A stretch of 64,000 bases of DNA from Chlorokybus atmophyticus (taxonomy: Eukaryota > Streptophyta > Chlorokybophyceae > Chlorokybales > Chlorokybaceae), in the NCBI GenBank assembly GCA_009103225.1, contig RHPI01000008.1, positions 461,608 to 525,607 of the forward strand, written 5' to 3'. The notes beneath the pieces are model-generated. The model was given only the letters and a program-made list of their open reading frames with translations, did no database searches and had not been told where the DNA came from. Shown one piece after another: positions 1-11,840 of the stretch. Position 1 is the stretch's first letter. Every line of letters begins with the position of its first letter. Made by a program: the position numbers and the translations under genes.

Positions 1-1828
1 TGACATGGTCGAAGACGACAACCCTCTTGTACAAACCCAGATGCAAATCTGGAAGATCTCGATCATCGGGCGGAGCGGCCTCAAAGGGTATTTTGCCTGA
101 TTCAACGTATCGCACGGTGTCATACGCAGTGAAGCCCACCCAGCCACCTGAAAACGCCTATAGAAACCACCAAACAGGATCAGAGGTGCTGCTTGAAATT
201 ATTTGTTTGCCATGCACTTCAATGCACAATAGCATATGATAAACATGCTATTCTCAAACAGGTGTGAGTGCGCATGCAACTCAATGGCTGGAGAAAGCGA
301 GTGACTGCAATGAACTGCTAGTAAAATGTCCCCTACTGTCCAGTGGCCTCAGTAAGTGGCCGATCATGGAGACGTAAATTCTAACAAGTGCTGATTGTAC
401 GGCAATAAGCACGACCAGTTGAACATACAACAAGCTGTTGTGCGGTGTCACGGAGTGCTACTGAAGTGCACATATGTCAATGCATGTCAACTGCATTGCT
501 TAGCTTTGTGTAAGTCACGCATGCACTGAAATTCAGTGCTACTAAAGTGCACATATGTCATTGCATGTCAACTGCATTGCTTAGCTTTATTTAAGTCATG
601 CATGCGCTGAACAACTTCAGTACTACTGAAGTGCACATATGTCAATGCATGTCAACTGCATTGCTGTTGAGCTTAGCTTTATGTAAGTCATGCATGCGCT
701 GAACAAAGCATCCCGTGACAATGGACCAGTAGCTGTGCATGCTGTGGGGCACTTGTGCAGACACTTGACTTGCAGCACCTACCTGTGGAAGCTCGCCAGT
801 CTGCACTGCTCGCAAGGCGGACGACAGCCGCACGGGAACTGCCATTGGGTCATCCTCGACAGACCTAACTCGCGTGCGCTTGTAGTGATCGAGAACGGTC
901 ACCTGATTGCCTTTGGCTACCACTTCAATAGACGGATGCGCACCCACAAAGCTGTATCGACCCTGCTCTACAGCACACGTGATAAGACGAGTGCCGCAAG
1001 CTGACTGTTGTGTACATGCTGTTGTGAGATTTGTCAATGCCCGACTTGTGCAGCAATGATCACGCATAGCGAGACGCAATCGACAATGCCAAACCATCAT
1101 GGTTTGACCATCTGCATGACATAGCCATGCCACATGTAGCAGAAGCAAAATAGCGTCACAATGACGCAGAAACCGTGAATGTATTGCAGTAAAGTCAACT
1201 ACTACATGAAGCAAGCGGCATGCATGTAAATAAGACATCTGCCATGCAGGAAGGAGGCAGCATGCAGGCACACGCACCGTCTTGTCGCCATCAACGACGG
1301 ACTCGAGCAGGAAGGAGGGGGCTTCTCGGTCCTGCTCCTGAACGAGGCAGCGGTAGGCCATTACGGGGGTGAGCTGGTCGGAGAAAATGCGTCGCACGAG
1401 CGGTACGACATTGCCCTCGCCAGCTCTCCGCTGGAACGCCTCAAACCCTAATTGCAAGGGTTAGCGTTCTGTTGTTGCGACAAACAATCAGGCCAGAGCT
1501 TGCACACTTTCCACTGCATGTTAACCAGCCGTTTTTGCAATGTGTAATGCGACTTACCAGCCGACGCCGAGCAGCTGCATGGTCCTCGCCGTCCACATGG
1601 CTGCGGAGACACCTGCGGTCTTCCGCCGGCGAGAGAGGAGGCGGTGGCGAGTGGGTCTGAGCTGCTGAACAAAGCGTCTCCATGGAGAAATGCTGCACGC
1701 TGCTGCCTCAACCCCCCGCAACCACCGCGTGTACGCTTCAACCTCCGTTCAACTATACTTACACCAGGTTGCAGAGCCGCAGCAACCGCCCCCGAGGACG
1801 ACGACACCCCAGCCACGGCGGCCGCCAT
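1..1828 (-). CDS. trpE: Anthranilate synthase alpha subunit (TrpE/ASA1), plastid form; 3' end outside the window
   Basis: Catalyses chorismate + glutamine (or ammonia) to anthranilate, the first committed step of tryptophan synthesis; in plants it acts in the plastid. Four exons read on the minus strand: 1828-1558, 1447-1278, 965-783 and 157-1 (continuing off the window). Intron phases agree at every junction. Exon 1 encodes about 90 residues rich in Ala, Ser and Arg with almost no acids, as in a transit peptide. Exon 2 carries the TrpE N-terminal motifs GNVVPLVRRIFSDQLTPV and FLLES, the latter being the segment that binds feedback tryptophan in known enzymes. Exon 3 has GRYSFVGAHPSIEVVAKG, and exon 4 has GGWVGF, AYDTVRYVE and LHLGLYKRVVVFDHV. 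The chorismate-binding catalytic half is not in the window. The acceptor before exon 4 was set at TATAG (giving AFSGGWVGF), because the nearer CAG breaks the frame. It is divergent from the TBC gene. The identification is firm; the exact start Met is less so. Confidence 0.94.
457..706. repeat. Three tandem copies of an 81-84-bp unit in a trpE intron
   Basis: The unit beginning ctactgaagtgcacatatgt recurs at 458, 539 (ctactaaag variant) and 623, giving spacings of 81 and 84 bp. Each copy also shares gtcaactgcattgct and ends near catgc(a/g)ctgaa. The array lies wholly in the intron between trpE exons 3 and 4 (158-782). No coding role is visible. Confidence 0.9.
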
Positions 1829-2315
1829 GGACGCCGCCGCTCACACCGCCCAAACGCCACTGCCCGATAAGCTATCAGAGATAACGGCGCCACTACTGAT
1901 ATCTCTTGCATTCGACATCGTTTATACCAATTGTCCCGTGAAGGTAACTCAAATTGAAATTGCAGGGTATCAGGACCTTTGTGGTCCTGAGGACGACTTG
2001 GTGCGGAGTCAGCAGTCAAACCCTAACCGATGGATTCGATTCTAGGACGGGTCGGCGGCGACGGGTGGGCGGGCGACCTGGAGGAGGGGATTGAGGTGGT
2101 GGACAAGGAGAACAAGGAGGGGGTTGGTGTGGACGAGAGAGCGTGAAGGTGTTTTAGCTCACGTGGTCGTGGTTGGTGCCCATTGTGATGTGTTTGAAAG
2201 GCTGTGTGGTCGGAGCCGCAGCACAGACGGGCTTCAGCATGGTTGTGCGTAGCCTGGTCTGGTAGACCAGGCTACGCCGTCTCTGTGTGCAAGTGGCGTT
2301 TCTTCAGCAGTACCA
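1829..2315. other. Divergent intergenic region between trpE and the TBC gene
   Basis: About 490 bp between two start codons on opposite strands, so it must hold both promoters and 5' leaders. It contains a perfect 13-bp inverted repeat (arms 2248-2260 and 2264-2276, 3-nt loop). I see no clear TATA box and no credible exon. Confidence 0.7.
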
Positions 2316-5143
2316 ATGGCCCAGCTGGTCATGATGGAGGGTCTGCGGCTGGGCCCCTCCACTTCCGCCTCCACCTCAGTGAGGTTAGCCGAGGTATACG
2401 ATGAGGAGGAGGGCACGCTTCTCGTCGTCGCTGATATCGCCGAGGAGGCATGCCTCCAGGAGTACGACACGCACGGCTTCTTGCTGCGTCTGACAGCTCA
2501 GGTGTTTGTGCACTTTCACTTAGATCTGCGTGTTCGTGCACCTAGTTGAAGCATCCCGCATTGTTTTGCGCCTTGCTTAATGGGATCCTGATTTCAAGCA
2601 AGGAGCTCCTATGTAGTTCTGGGCTTATCAGGGTGCCAGCGATGGCATGGTCTATGCTAAGCTTACGCCCAGTGTCCAGTGAGATCTGATCTTTTATGAG
2701 TTATGAGCAGTTGATCTCAGCTTCACGGGAATGGCTCTGTGGTCAAGATGTAAACGTCTGTACTGCCTGTGCTGCAGCTGTCATGCATCACCATTGAGAA
2801 CTACAAACCGCAATCTCATGTGTGCTCATTGTGTGTGCACGTGTCATGCACAACATCAGCAGGTCGTCTGCATGCAACCTGACATGTGCCGGGTACAGGA
2901 ACGCATGCTTCGGAGGGAATGCGACGCGCGAGCACGGCAACGAGTGTCTGCATGGCGTATTTATTCGGGGCCTTCTGGCATTCCTGAGGGGGCACCTACG
3001 GGCGCATTCAAACGCCTCATCCGCAAGGGCATTCCAGCACCACTAAGGTTGGTCAGAGGTGCATGGCTATGTGCTGATATGGGCGATAGTGATCTAGTCA
3101 GTGGACGCAGCATAAGCATCTTGTGAAAGAGTTTGCATTCAGCAATCAAGTTGTGGTTGTGTGCAACGGGTAGGTTGCATGGGGTTGCTGTCTCAACATC
3201 ATCGTATGCTTGTGGCTAACAGGCTCAAAGTCTGGATGGTGATCTCTGGAGCTGCTCGCATGAGCGCCATGGCTTCGCCCGTGTACTACGCAGATCTTGC
3301 TCAACGAGGTGAAGCAGATGCCGTTGCAACTTCCGACTGGGAGGCGTCAAAGCAAATTGAAAATGTAGGAACAGGGCAAGATGGTTTAAGATCTGAAGTG
3401 CATGCTAGTACAACTATTTTTTCTTTCGCAGCATCTCAATCGACTTACCACCGATGTGGACATTGCTGCAGGATCTGCGGCGGACATTCCCTGGGCATGC
3501 TTGGATCAATTCAGAAAAAACCCTTTCGGAGTTGCGGCGTGTTCTGCTTGCTTATGCACTACGCAATCCCAAAGTTGGTTACTGCCAGGTGCGCACTCAA
3601 TATTGTCGGCAACACAGCAACAATTGCGATGCAAAAATTCAGCGACGCTAAAGCATGTGTGCTGCAGTCAATGAACTTTGTCGCTGCCCTTCTGCTGCTG
3701 GTCGCTGGCGAGGAAGAGGGAGCGTTCTGGCTATTGGCTGCGCTTGTTGAAACAGTCCTGGCCGAGAACACGTACGCCAGAGACCTGCGCGGGACACGAA
3801 TAGAGCAGCGTGTGTTGGCAGAGCTGTTGCAAGAAAAAATGCCCAGGTATCGCGCTCAGCTTATGTTTATTGCATATATTCGCAAGCACAGCTTGTGCAT
3901 GTTTGCTGTGGTTGTAAATGTGGTTGTAAGCGGCCAGCTGCCGTAGTCGACCACTTGTTCTGCATCAATTCTGTGAGCATTACTTTGCTCCAGTTGCTTT
4001 GGTAGTAATATATGAATGGCTGTGTGTTTGTGGTTAGCATGTCATCGTCCTAGGACGTGAGGGCTGGCTAGAAGTTGCTGTTTTCAGCACCGCGGTGCAA
4101 GTTTTCTGGCTGTGCAAAGCTGGCCTAAAGTAGCATTCGTAGTTTGGACTCATTGGGTCCATTGTGGCTGAGCAGTCTTCCTTGTGCATTGCACGAGAGC
4201 AGGCAGTTGCTGCGTAGCACAGCGCGTACTGGCACATGTTTGAGCTGATGCTTGGCATGCTTTCAGGTTGGCCCAGCACCTGGAACAAGTGGGCTGCGAT
4301 ATAGCGTTTGTCTCCACCGAATGGTTTCTCTGCTTGTATTCCAAAAACCTTCCAACCGAGGTCAGTAACATGAACTTGCGGTGGCCAGTGCACTGGTGTG
4401 GAGCTTAGGTTGGGTGTTCAGTATATCATGTCTCAGGTGCAGCTATGCAAATGTTGCTGATTTGGCTAATTTTGCAGACAACCATGCGCGTCTGGGACGT
4501 CTTGTTTAGTGAAGGGTCCAAGGTTTTGTTTAGAGTAGCGCTTGCACTTTTCAAGGTATGGTGGTTACTGCTTTTGTGATTCATGTGCATGTTTCTTGTC
4601 AATGCCGGTTGGTTTTAGTTTGCCAGCTGAACATGGTTTATGCCTCTGACGCCTACAGTTGAATGAGGCGGCGCTGTTGGCCTGCCAACATGTCGGCGAC
4701 GTCATCAAGACCCTCAACACTGCTGCACGACGAGCACACGACCGGGACTTATTGTTGAAGGTATGGCCTTGATCGAAGCCAGCAGTGCTGTTCATGTCCT
4801 ATGCGCATGTTCCAATGGTGCCTGACACTGACCCACATCACATGTCCAGACGGCATTTGACACGGTTGGCCACCTGAGCATGTCGGCAATCTGGAAGACG
4901 CGGCAGCGGCAGCAGTCTCAGGTGCTAGCGGAGATGGATGCGCAGGCTGCGCAGAGGCTGATACAGAGGTCTGTCAAGAACGGCCGGGCGTCGATCAACG
5001 ACCCCGATGTCCCGGACTCGTTAGAGATACTTAGCCAGTCCCCGCCCGCGGGCGCACCGAGGACCCGTACTCCAACGCATGCACAACCACCTACGGAGCT
5101 CATCGAAATGCATGCTGTCAATGCCAACTCGACTCGCTGGTGA
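2316..5143 (+). CDS. TBC-domain Rab GTPase-activating protein, GRTP1/TBC1D6-like
   Basis: Stimulates GTP hydrolysis by Rab GTPases in membrane traffic. Nine exons splice in phase to 446 residues: 2316-2501, 2899-3047, 3223-3364, 3472-3588, 3668-3846, 4267-4360, 4478-4555, 4659-4760 and 4850-5143. The TBC domain begins with [20 protein letters not shown]. The arginine-finger motif IxxDxxR appears as [12 protein letters not shown], and the glutamine-finger motif YxQ as VGYCQ, so both catalytic fingers are intact. Later blocks [14 protein letters not shown] and [20 protein letters not shown] are typical of the GRTP1/TBC1D group. One oddity: the usual YCQGMNF reads YCQSMNF across an exon junction. 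The N-terminal ~75 residues have a short motif YDTHGF but no separate domain. The start is the first in-frame ATG of the first recognisable exon; an upstream non-coding exon is possible. Which Rab is the target cannot be told. Confidence 0.92.
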
Positions 5144-6130
5144 CTCGCACCTGTAACATAGAAGGTTTCTGCACTGCACTGCACTCGCACGACAATTTTG
5201 TTGCAGTGAAGTCAAGTGCGCCAGCGTCTGCTGCTGTGCAATCGTTGGACTTGCTTTGCTTTTAGGATACATCAGACATGGTAGGTTTCCACTGCGTCTC
5301 TGGCAGTGGCAGTTTTATGTACATACAGGGCTAGTAGTAGTTGTTGGTGTTATTATGAGTATGGATCTCATCCACCGAAGTTGGACTTAAACTCTGGCAA
5401 AGCCTGTCTGCACCACAGCTTGCATGCAGCAGAAGGTATTGCAACCAGCAATGCGTAGTTGCGCTGTTGGAGCTACGCAGCGGTTGCCTTGTCACCATGA
5501 TATGGTTCTTAGTGTGTCCAGATTACATTGATGCATGCTGCATATGATCGGTCAGCTGCCGGTTCCCTAAAGAAGTGTTTGTTGTGTTACATTTGTAGTA
5601 ATGACGAGTCCATAATGGCAAGGTGGGTTGATTATGTCACACAAGCGACCAGGCAAGCATGCTTCATCTGCCCAGCGACCCGCAAATTTCGAGCGAGGAT
5701 GCGTGACTGCAACACGAGCTGAGCCAACACGTTTCCTGCTGCGCCATTGGTCGACTCATTTGTGACACGCACTCAGCTCCTGAACAGTAAATGCCCTTCA
5801 TGGATCACGTGCTCCAAATGACACGCATACTAACTCTCATTCGTGTCACGGGGAAGCTGCCGCACCAACCAGACAGAGTCCACACAGGTTGTTGGTGAGG
5901 TCGTGCAGCAGTGATCAATTTAAATATAGGCTGACATGCACCGCACAATATGTGCGCTATGTAGTGTTGCTACTCTGTGCTGCTAGTGCTATGCTACTAG
6001 TAGTATAATACTGGTACAGTATTGATAGACGTTCTAAGAATGGGGATTCTACAGTTATGACATATAGGGGTACACTGGAAGGATGCAATGTGTGAACGCA
6101 TCTGAGTCCACTCCACTCCTTTCACCAGCA
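5144..6130. other. Convergent intergenic region, no gene seen
   Basis: Lies between the 3' end of the TBC gene and the 3' end of the coiled-coil gene. It has short ORFs only, none with a recognisable motif or good splice context. It probably holds two 3' UTRs. Confidence 0.6.
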
Positions 6131-8463
6131 TCAATCGGAGTCCGAGTCACTGTGAAAAGCACGTGTCACAAACAAGATAACAACGACAACAACAACAACA
6201 ACATCACCATACCTGAACAGGTTGACGACTTTGAAGCTGAGGCGGTCCCTCCTCTCGGCTAGTGTTGAGGACTTGGTGGAGTTGCCACTGTTTGACATGC
6301 GTGCAGAGGAACCCTGCATAAATCGCACGTGCGCACGTATGCGTAGAAAAAACAACTCATGTGCCAAAGGCTGGCCAGGAAGAGTAGCAGTGGTTGTGAC
6401 AAAGAGTTTTGAACTCACCCTGTTTCCTGTGTCGGGTGTGCCAGGCCTGTTGGTGTTGGACGATGATATAGATCGCCGCCTGGCTTTCGGTGCGAGTGCA
6501 ATGGCTGTTGCCCAACGCACACGAGCCTCGCTCCCTATCATTGCGTACGCATTGCGCATAAGCACAGCATCTATGCAACTGTATTGTTGTACATCCGCAC
6601 GCACACATACACACGGGCAAGCACGTCTGTGTCCGCACGCACACACACACACGTGCGAGCAGCACAAGCACGTGAACAAATCAGCTGTACATACACAGGC
6701 CACGTGGAGTCGTACGGCCAAAGTGTGACATCCCTTAACATGGCTCCTACCACATTGCGCGTCTCTCTCACCTCTGTGGCTTTCGCTGTTGTTGTTGTTG
6801 TTGGTGGTGGTATTGTTGTTGTTGGTGTTGTTTGCGGCCATCTCAGAGCTAACCGACAGCCTTCTGTTGCTACTGCTGTTGTTGTTGTCCATCACGGAGC
6901 GCCTTCTTGCCGAAGACACCGCCCCGGTTGTACACTCACCATCAATGGCAGAACTGAGTCTCGGCCTGATACAAAAGACAGCGTGTTAGTCTGCAGCAGC
7001 AGACCAACACAAACAAAACACACTCTGATGCAAATGAATGAAACCACTGCCACTCTTACGATGCAGGCGGGGTCATCCTATCGCTTAAGCAGCTCGGTCT
7101 CCTCCCTGCATACATGGGCACTCCAGAGTCATTTTGATTGATGTGTTTCATTTTTGCGCGCAGCATTCATTCGCTCCATTGGCATATATACAGCACGGGC
7201 GGTACGCGTGGTATGTTGTGTGTGATGAGGGAGTACCGGACGGGACGCTTGAGACCGTCAGGGGGGGAGGCACATTGACTCTGCGTGAGGAGCGACATCA
7301 GAGAGTGTGCGTGCGTGTGTTCCTCGAGCGCGTGATGCTCTGCAAGTAAGAACATGCCACCCTACCTCGTGTTGTACGGCTCGGATGCAAGCGGCGTTGT
7401 CGCCGACGGCTGGGGTGACACGGGTGACGACGAGGCCTGCGCGAGGCGCGCGAGGAGCTCCTCCGTCTTGCTCTGCAGCGTCCTCTCACTCTACCCAAAC
7501 CGACAATGTTTCACAACAGTGCTTTGTACAGAGTCTGGTTGGTTGTGTGTCTGGATGTTGTGTTGTGCACGTTGCATGCGCCACGAGGGGGTTGTTGCGA
7601 GAGGCGCGTTGCACGCAGACGAACCTGCTGTCGGAGTCTGGAGATGTTTTGCAATGCGTCTGCGCGCGCCTTCTCCATGGCGGCGGCAGCCTGGCGCTCG
7701 AGCTCCCTCACACGATCGCCAACCTCCTGCACGACACATGTGCACGTACATTGCCGTATACATTGAACCCATATACATGCGCGGCACACGTTTGCGTGTT
7801 GGTGCATGTTGTTGTGCCCTGTGCACGAACCTTGTGGACGGCGGCTATGCGGTGTTGTAGTGCTCTGTCCTCTTGGGCCTTGAGCACCGCCAGCTCGCGC
7901 ACCGCAGAATCCACAAGACCCTGCGCCTGCCGGATCTCTGCCGGCCCCACAACACGCAACACACATGTGTGATGAGCGCAGGCCCAGCACAGTTGACAGC
8001 GGTATCGTCGGGTTGGGGATGCTGTTGACGGTTAGCACAAGCACACGCACTCACCGTCCTGTCTCATCTGTACGACCGCTCGTCCCTTCTCCACCAGCGC
8101 CCTCATGTGCCTGTTCACGTCCAGCTCCACCACCGCGAGAGACTCTTTGCTTATGTTGTTGCTGGACTTGTCGTTCGCGTAAGTCCTCGTCGCTCTCGCC
8201 ATGATGTTGGCGTCGCGGTTCTCGTCGCTGTTGTCGGGGGCGTACTTGCGACCGAACACAACGTCATCGCGCTGGACACACGCATTTCTCACGCGTCATG
8301 GCAAGGCATAGGCGTACTTGGATTGCTTGCTTATATTGCTGGGAGATTTTTCGCTATGATATTGAAGCAACGAATACAATACAACAAGAAAACACGTGTC
8401 ACATACCTGGTCTTCGTCGTCGGAGAGTATGATTTTGGCGAAGGATGTTGAATCGGTGTTCAT
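6131..8463 (-). CDS. Unrecognised coiled-coil protein with a Ser/Asn-rich C-terminal half
   Basis: Nine minus-strand exons fit in phase and give 340 residues: 8463-8407, 8271-8055, 7937-7831, 7726-7625, 7484-7366, 6965-6751, 6504-6419, 6313-6213 and 6149-6131. The N-terminus (MNTDSTSFAKIILSDDEDQ) is followed by a long amphipathic helical stretch, about residues 55-160, rich in Glu, Arg, Gln and Ala (for example EVGDRVRELERQAAAAMEK). This is a likely coiled coil. The second half holds repeated basic-Ser sites such as RRRSVMD, NRRLSVSS and ARRRSISSS that resemble AGC-kinase substrates, an Asn/Thr tract encoded by an AAC microsatellite (about 6800-6850), and an acidic tail SDSDSD. I do not recognise the family and assign no function. 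The start Met lies in the first exon that fits; a non-coding upstream exon is likely. The acceptor at 7484 is the weakest splice choice. Confidence 0.72.
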
Positions 8464-9355
8464 GAGACTGGAATCACGCCCTGTCAAAGGGTCAACACAG
8501 CATGTGTGTGGTGCGTGAAAGTGTGCTGTGTGATACACTTTGAGACGCTTGTGTGTCAGCGCAACGCGTGTGCGAGTTACGGTGGTGGTGTGCAGCTTGA
8601 CATTTACCATCCCCGTAATCTTGCGTCGGGATGTGGCTACTAAAGGTACCATGAGAGGTTTGTATCAAGTTGTACAGTGTTGGGTGAAGTCAAGCACGTT
8701 TGTCGTCACCCTACTTCTGGCACGCACGCAGCGTTTGCACAGCGCAAGAGGAAAACTGCACGCAAACGAAATGGTGCTCACAGGTATATAATTATACTAG
8801 AAGCGCTCCTAGAATTGGTGATTCTAATCTGGTTTAGTGTTGGTAAACTCTCTTACTGGTACCTGCTGATGAGAAGAGTATGCGCTTCAGCCTCCTGGCA
8901 TCGTTCCTCTCCTCCTCCGCCGCCGTCGCCCCACCGCTCAACCTCCCCATCTGGGACTAACCCTAAAGCCCTCTCTTACTTGAGAACCTCCGTCAACACC
9001 TTCAAACACGCCTCAACACCGCCGCCGCCGTCGCCGCCGCCGCCTGTCAGCAGGGCTGGCTGCCACGCCACGTGGCTGCCACGCCCACGACCGCCTTTAT
9101 CCTGCTACTGGACTCAAATAAGCGCGCGCGGAGAGAGTCACGTGACAGATCTGCTGCGAGTCCGGCTTGTGCGCCTCTTGTGCGTCGTCGCACGAGGTGT
9201 GGTCTGAAGAGTGTGTGCAGTGGTATGTATATGACACACACGGTCGCAGACGTGCACGTCACACTGGCTGGTATTGGGGAAGTGAGGGCGGCGGCGGCGG
9301 AGGTTTTGGTGAAAGGTGAAAGGAGGAGGGGGTGGAGGGGGTGAAAGACGTGATA
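8464..9355. other. Divergent intergenic region between the coiled-coil and Dabb genes
   Basis: About 890 bp upstream of both start codons. An A/T-rich palindromic stretch (gtatataattatac, near 8783-8796) could serve as a TATA element for either side, but nothing confirms this. ORFs at 8677-9207 are low-complexity Pro/Ser translations of CCG repeats and are not supported. Confidence 0.5.
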
Positions 9356-10372
9356 ATGCCGGGCGTGAGGCATGTTGTCATGCTGCGGCTGGTCGACACC
9401 GCCACCGACGAGCAAGTGAGGGGGCAACAGTAGTTGGCACCCATGCTCCTGTGCGCCTGGTCTGGTGTATGGTACTTGTGTGAATGTCTGCATGGGTGCC
9501 AACGTACAGTTGAGATGTATATCATCACCGACGATTGACAGACGTCTAAAGTATGGTTTTGTGATGTGATGTGATGTGAAGACGTGCATGCTGAATATGT
9601 CACATCTGCTTGCTAGGTTGCAACATCATCAAAATTGTCATAGCATGCGTGTAATGAAAGCATCCTTGTTGTGGGGAGCAGAAGGCGGCCATCTTGTCTG
9701 CGCTGGGCGAGCTTCCTGCCAAGATTCCGCAGATAAAGAGCTACTCCTTCGGCTATGACCTGGGTCAGTGATCTTGTGTTGGGGGGTTCGTTTGTGTGAT
9801 AGAGCACTGGTGTTGTCTGAGCCACATTCTGTGAGCGGGGTGACAACACATTTCAGAGGAGAGGAAGTGGTTTCAACAGACACATGTGACGCGTGCACGA
9901 CAAACATGACCGATAAGCGGTCTATTCTGCTCTACGCTCGCAGCTCGTGCATACGTGCTTCACGCCGGGGCATCAAAGCATGTTGTGCCTGTCGTTCTGA
10001 TGATATGTCGTGTCATGAGAGCGAGTCTTCCTTGCCTGCATTTGTGCTGCGCACTATGCCACATGTCCCAGACGTTCACGCGCAAGATGTGCGCATGCAC
10101 AGCACACGCTTTCTTGAGCTGGCTGCTGTTGTTCTTCCTCTCTCCTCAGTCACAGACATCAGCTGTGTCGTGATCTGTCTAAGCGTACATGTGTGGCATG
10201 CATATCAGGTGGAGTGTGATATGCACACTCATCTGCACACTGTCACCTTGGAAGCGGGCATGCACACACGCCGACCCAGTCACCAATGCGCACCCACACC
10301 CACCCACGCACCCACTCTCACACACACATGCGCTTCCTCCCCTCATCCTCATAATCCGGCTCCCTCCCCCCG

Positions 10373-10440
<68 letters not shown>

Positions 10441-10715
10441 NNNNNNNNNNNNNNNNNNNNNNNNNNNNNNNNNNNNNNNNNNNNNNNNNNNNNNNNNNNN
10501 NNNNNNNNNCACGCCTCCTTTAGCGATGGTAGCCAGGTCTCCCTACGGGCGGCAACCCCGCGAACCACACGCTGGCCATCGTGGCTGATTTCAGCAACGC
10601 GCAGGACGTCGCGACCTACGCGTCGCACCCGGCCCACCTGGACGCGATCGCCAGGACGATACGGCCCGTGGTGGCGCAGGGGGGGAGGGCGGCGGTGCAG
10701 TTCGAGATGCCGTGA
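9356..10715 (+). CDS. Stress-responsive A/B barrel (Dabb) domain protein
   Basis: Three exons (9356-9415, 9682-9763 and 10537-10715) join in phase to 106 residues, the usual length of a single Dabb domain (~100 residues). These small ferredoxin-like alpha/beta barrels are found as dimers in plant stress proteins and in some bacterial and fungal cyclases; the substrate here is unknown. Diagnostic blocks are the N-terminal VRHVVMLRLVD strand, LGELPAKIPQIKSYSFGYDL with the G-DLGL turn completed across the second intron, NHTLAIVADF, SHPAHL, and the end RAAVQFEMP. The second intron contains a poly-C run and a 69-base assembly gap, so its length is unknown. The exon 3 acceptor (CCAG at 10536) is the only one that restores the DLGLPTGGN reading. 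It is divergent from the coiled-coil gene. Confidence 0.9.
10373..10509. other. Poly-C tract running into an assembly gap (69 N)
   Basis: An uninterrupted run of about 68 C (10373-10440) is followed by 69 N (10441-10509), inside intron 2 of the Dabb gene. The true length of the homopolymer and whatever lies in the gap are unknown. The long Pro-rich or Gly-rich ORFs across this point come from the homopolymer. Confidence 0.97.
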
Positions 10716-11499
10716 TCGGGGTGGGGGAGGAGGATGTTGGGGTGGACAAAGTGCTTGCACTTACTGGTAGCAGTTGACGTCATTGTATGATGTTTGGCTG
10801 GTGGCGAGATACGTGCGTGACTCTGTGCATGTGGGTTTGTGTCTGTCAATAGAAGACACACGGAGCGTGCGTGCACGCGTGTGTGCCATCATGTGTACTG
10901 TACTGCTATGCGATGTGCAACACTGACTGAGGTTAACAAAATCAGGGAGTGACACACTGAGTGCGGGAGTGACATGTATGCTTGCATACACAATCTGCAT
11001 GCCAGTGCAACCACCACCACTCTCTACGTACACACACAAGCGGCCAAGGTTGTGCCAACCGTCTGTCCTTTGCAAAGCCCTCCCTGCACTCACTTCTTAC
11101 TTGCAGACATACAAACACACCGTGCTGCAACTTGATGCACACGAATAACCCCTCCTCTCGAAACTCGATTTGTTTTACACAATCCTCACCACACTGATTC
11201 GTGTGTCACCACCAACCCGCCACCACCACCAATAAGCCGCGCCATCATCATAATCGTCCCCAAACAAACTCATCCCTATACCGCGGGCTCTCTCTCAGTC
11301 ATTCCCGTATCGAATCAAGTCACCCTCATTTCCGTATGCGGCGACCCTCTTTCCCCCCCCCTGCATCGCACGTGGCTCACCGACACGAGCACTGCTAGGG
11401 GGTCAACCCTGCCCCCCCCTCCCAGCGGCGGCGGCGGCGGCGAAGTAGGAGGAGGAGGCGAAGCAGGAGCAGGAGCAGGAGCAAGAGGAGGCGGTCGCG
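10716..11499. other. Intergenic region, no gene seen
   Basis: Between the Dabb stop codon and the EF-hand start codon, both on plus. It contains CAC/ACC-rich and GGC/GAG-rich simple sequence (about 11200-11500) and no ORF with a credible domain. The purine-rich run GCAGGAGCAGGAGCAGGAGC just upstream of the EF-hand ATG is probably 5' UTR. Confidence 0.55.
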
Positions 11500-11789
11500 A
11501 TGGGTATGGAGCGCACGACGTCTTTTGCCTCCACCTCGACGTCATCATCATCGGAGAGGTCGACCAGGCTGCCGCTGCCGTCGGCGGGCGGGGGGAGAAG
11601 GAGTCGGGCGGTGGACTCGCTGGAGTCGCTGGCGTCGGTAAGGAGGGAATGTTGACGGAATGCATGGATGAGTAGTAGTGCACGGGTGTCGGAGGGAGGG
11701 CTGTTAGAATGGGCAAGCGAGTCAGTGAGTAAGCGAGCGAGCGAACGAGCGAGTGAGTGAGTGAGTGAGTGAGTGGATGTGTTGTGAAT

Positions 11790-11840
<51 letters not shown>

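Noticed and set aside
642-1457. 271-codon minus-strand ORF
   Set aside because: It spans two trpE exons and the introns between and beside them. Only 1447-1278 and 965-783 are coding by family match; the rest is intron read-through.
6222-7141. Plus-strand ORFs opposite the coiled-coil gene
   Set aside because: Val/His/Thr-rich shadows of AAC and CA repeats; the minus-strand exons have consistent phases and this strand does not.
9768-10770. Long Pro-rich (plus) and Gly-rich (minus) ORFs
   Set aside because: They are translations of the poly-C run and the N gap; the true coding here is the Dabb exon at 10537-10715.
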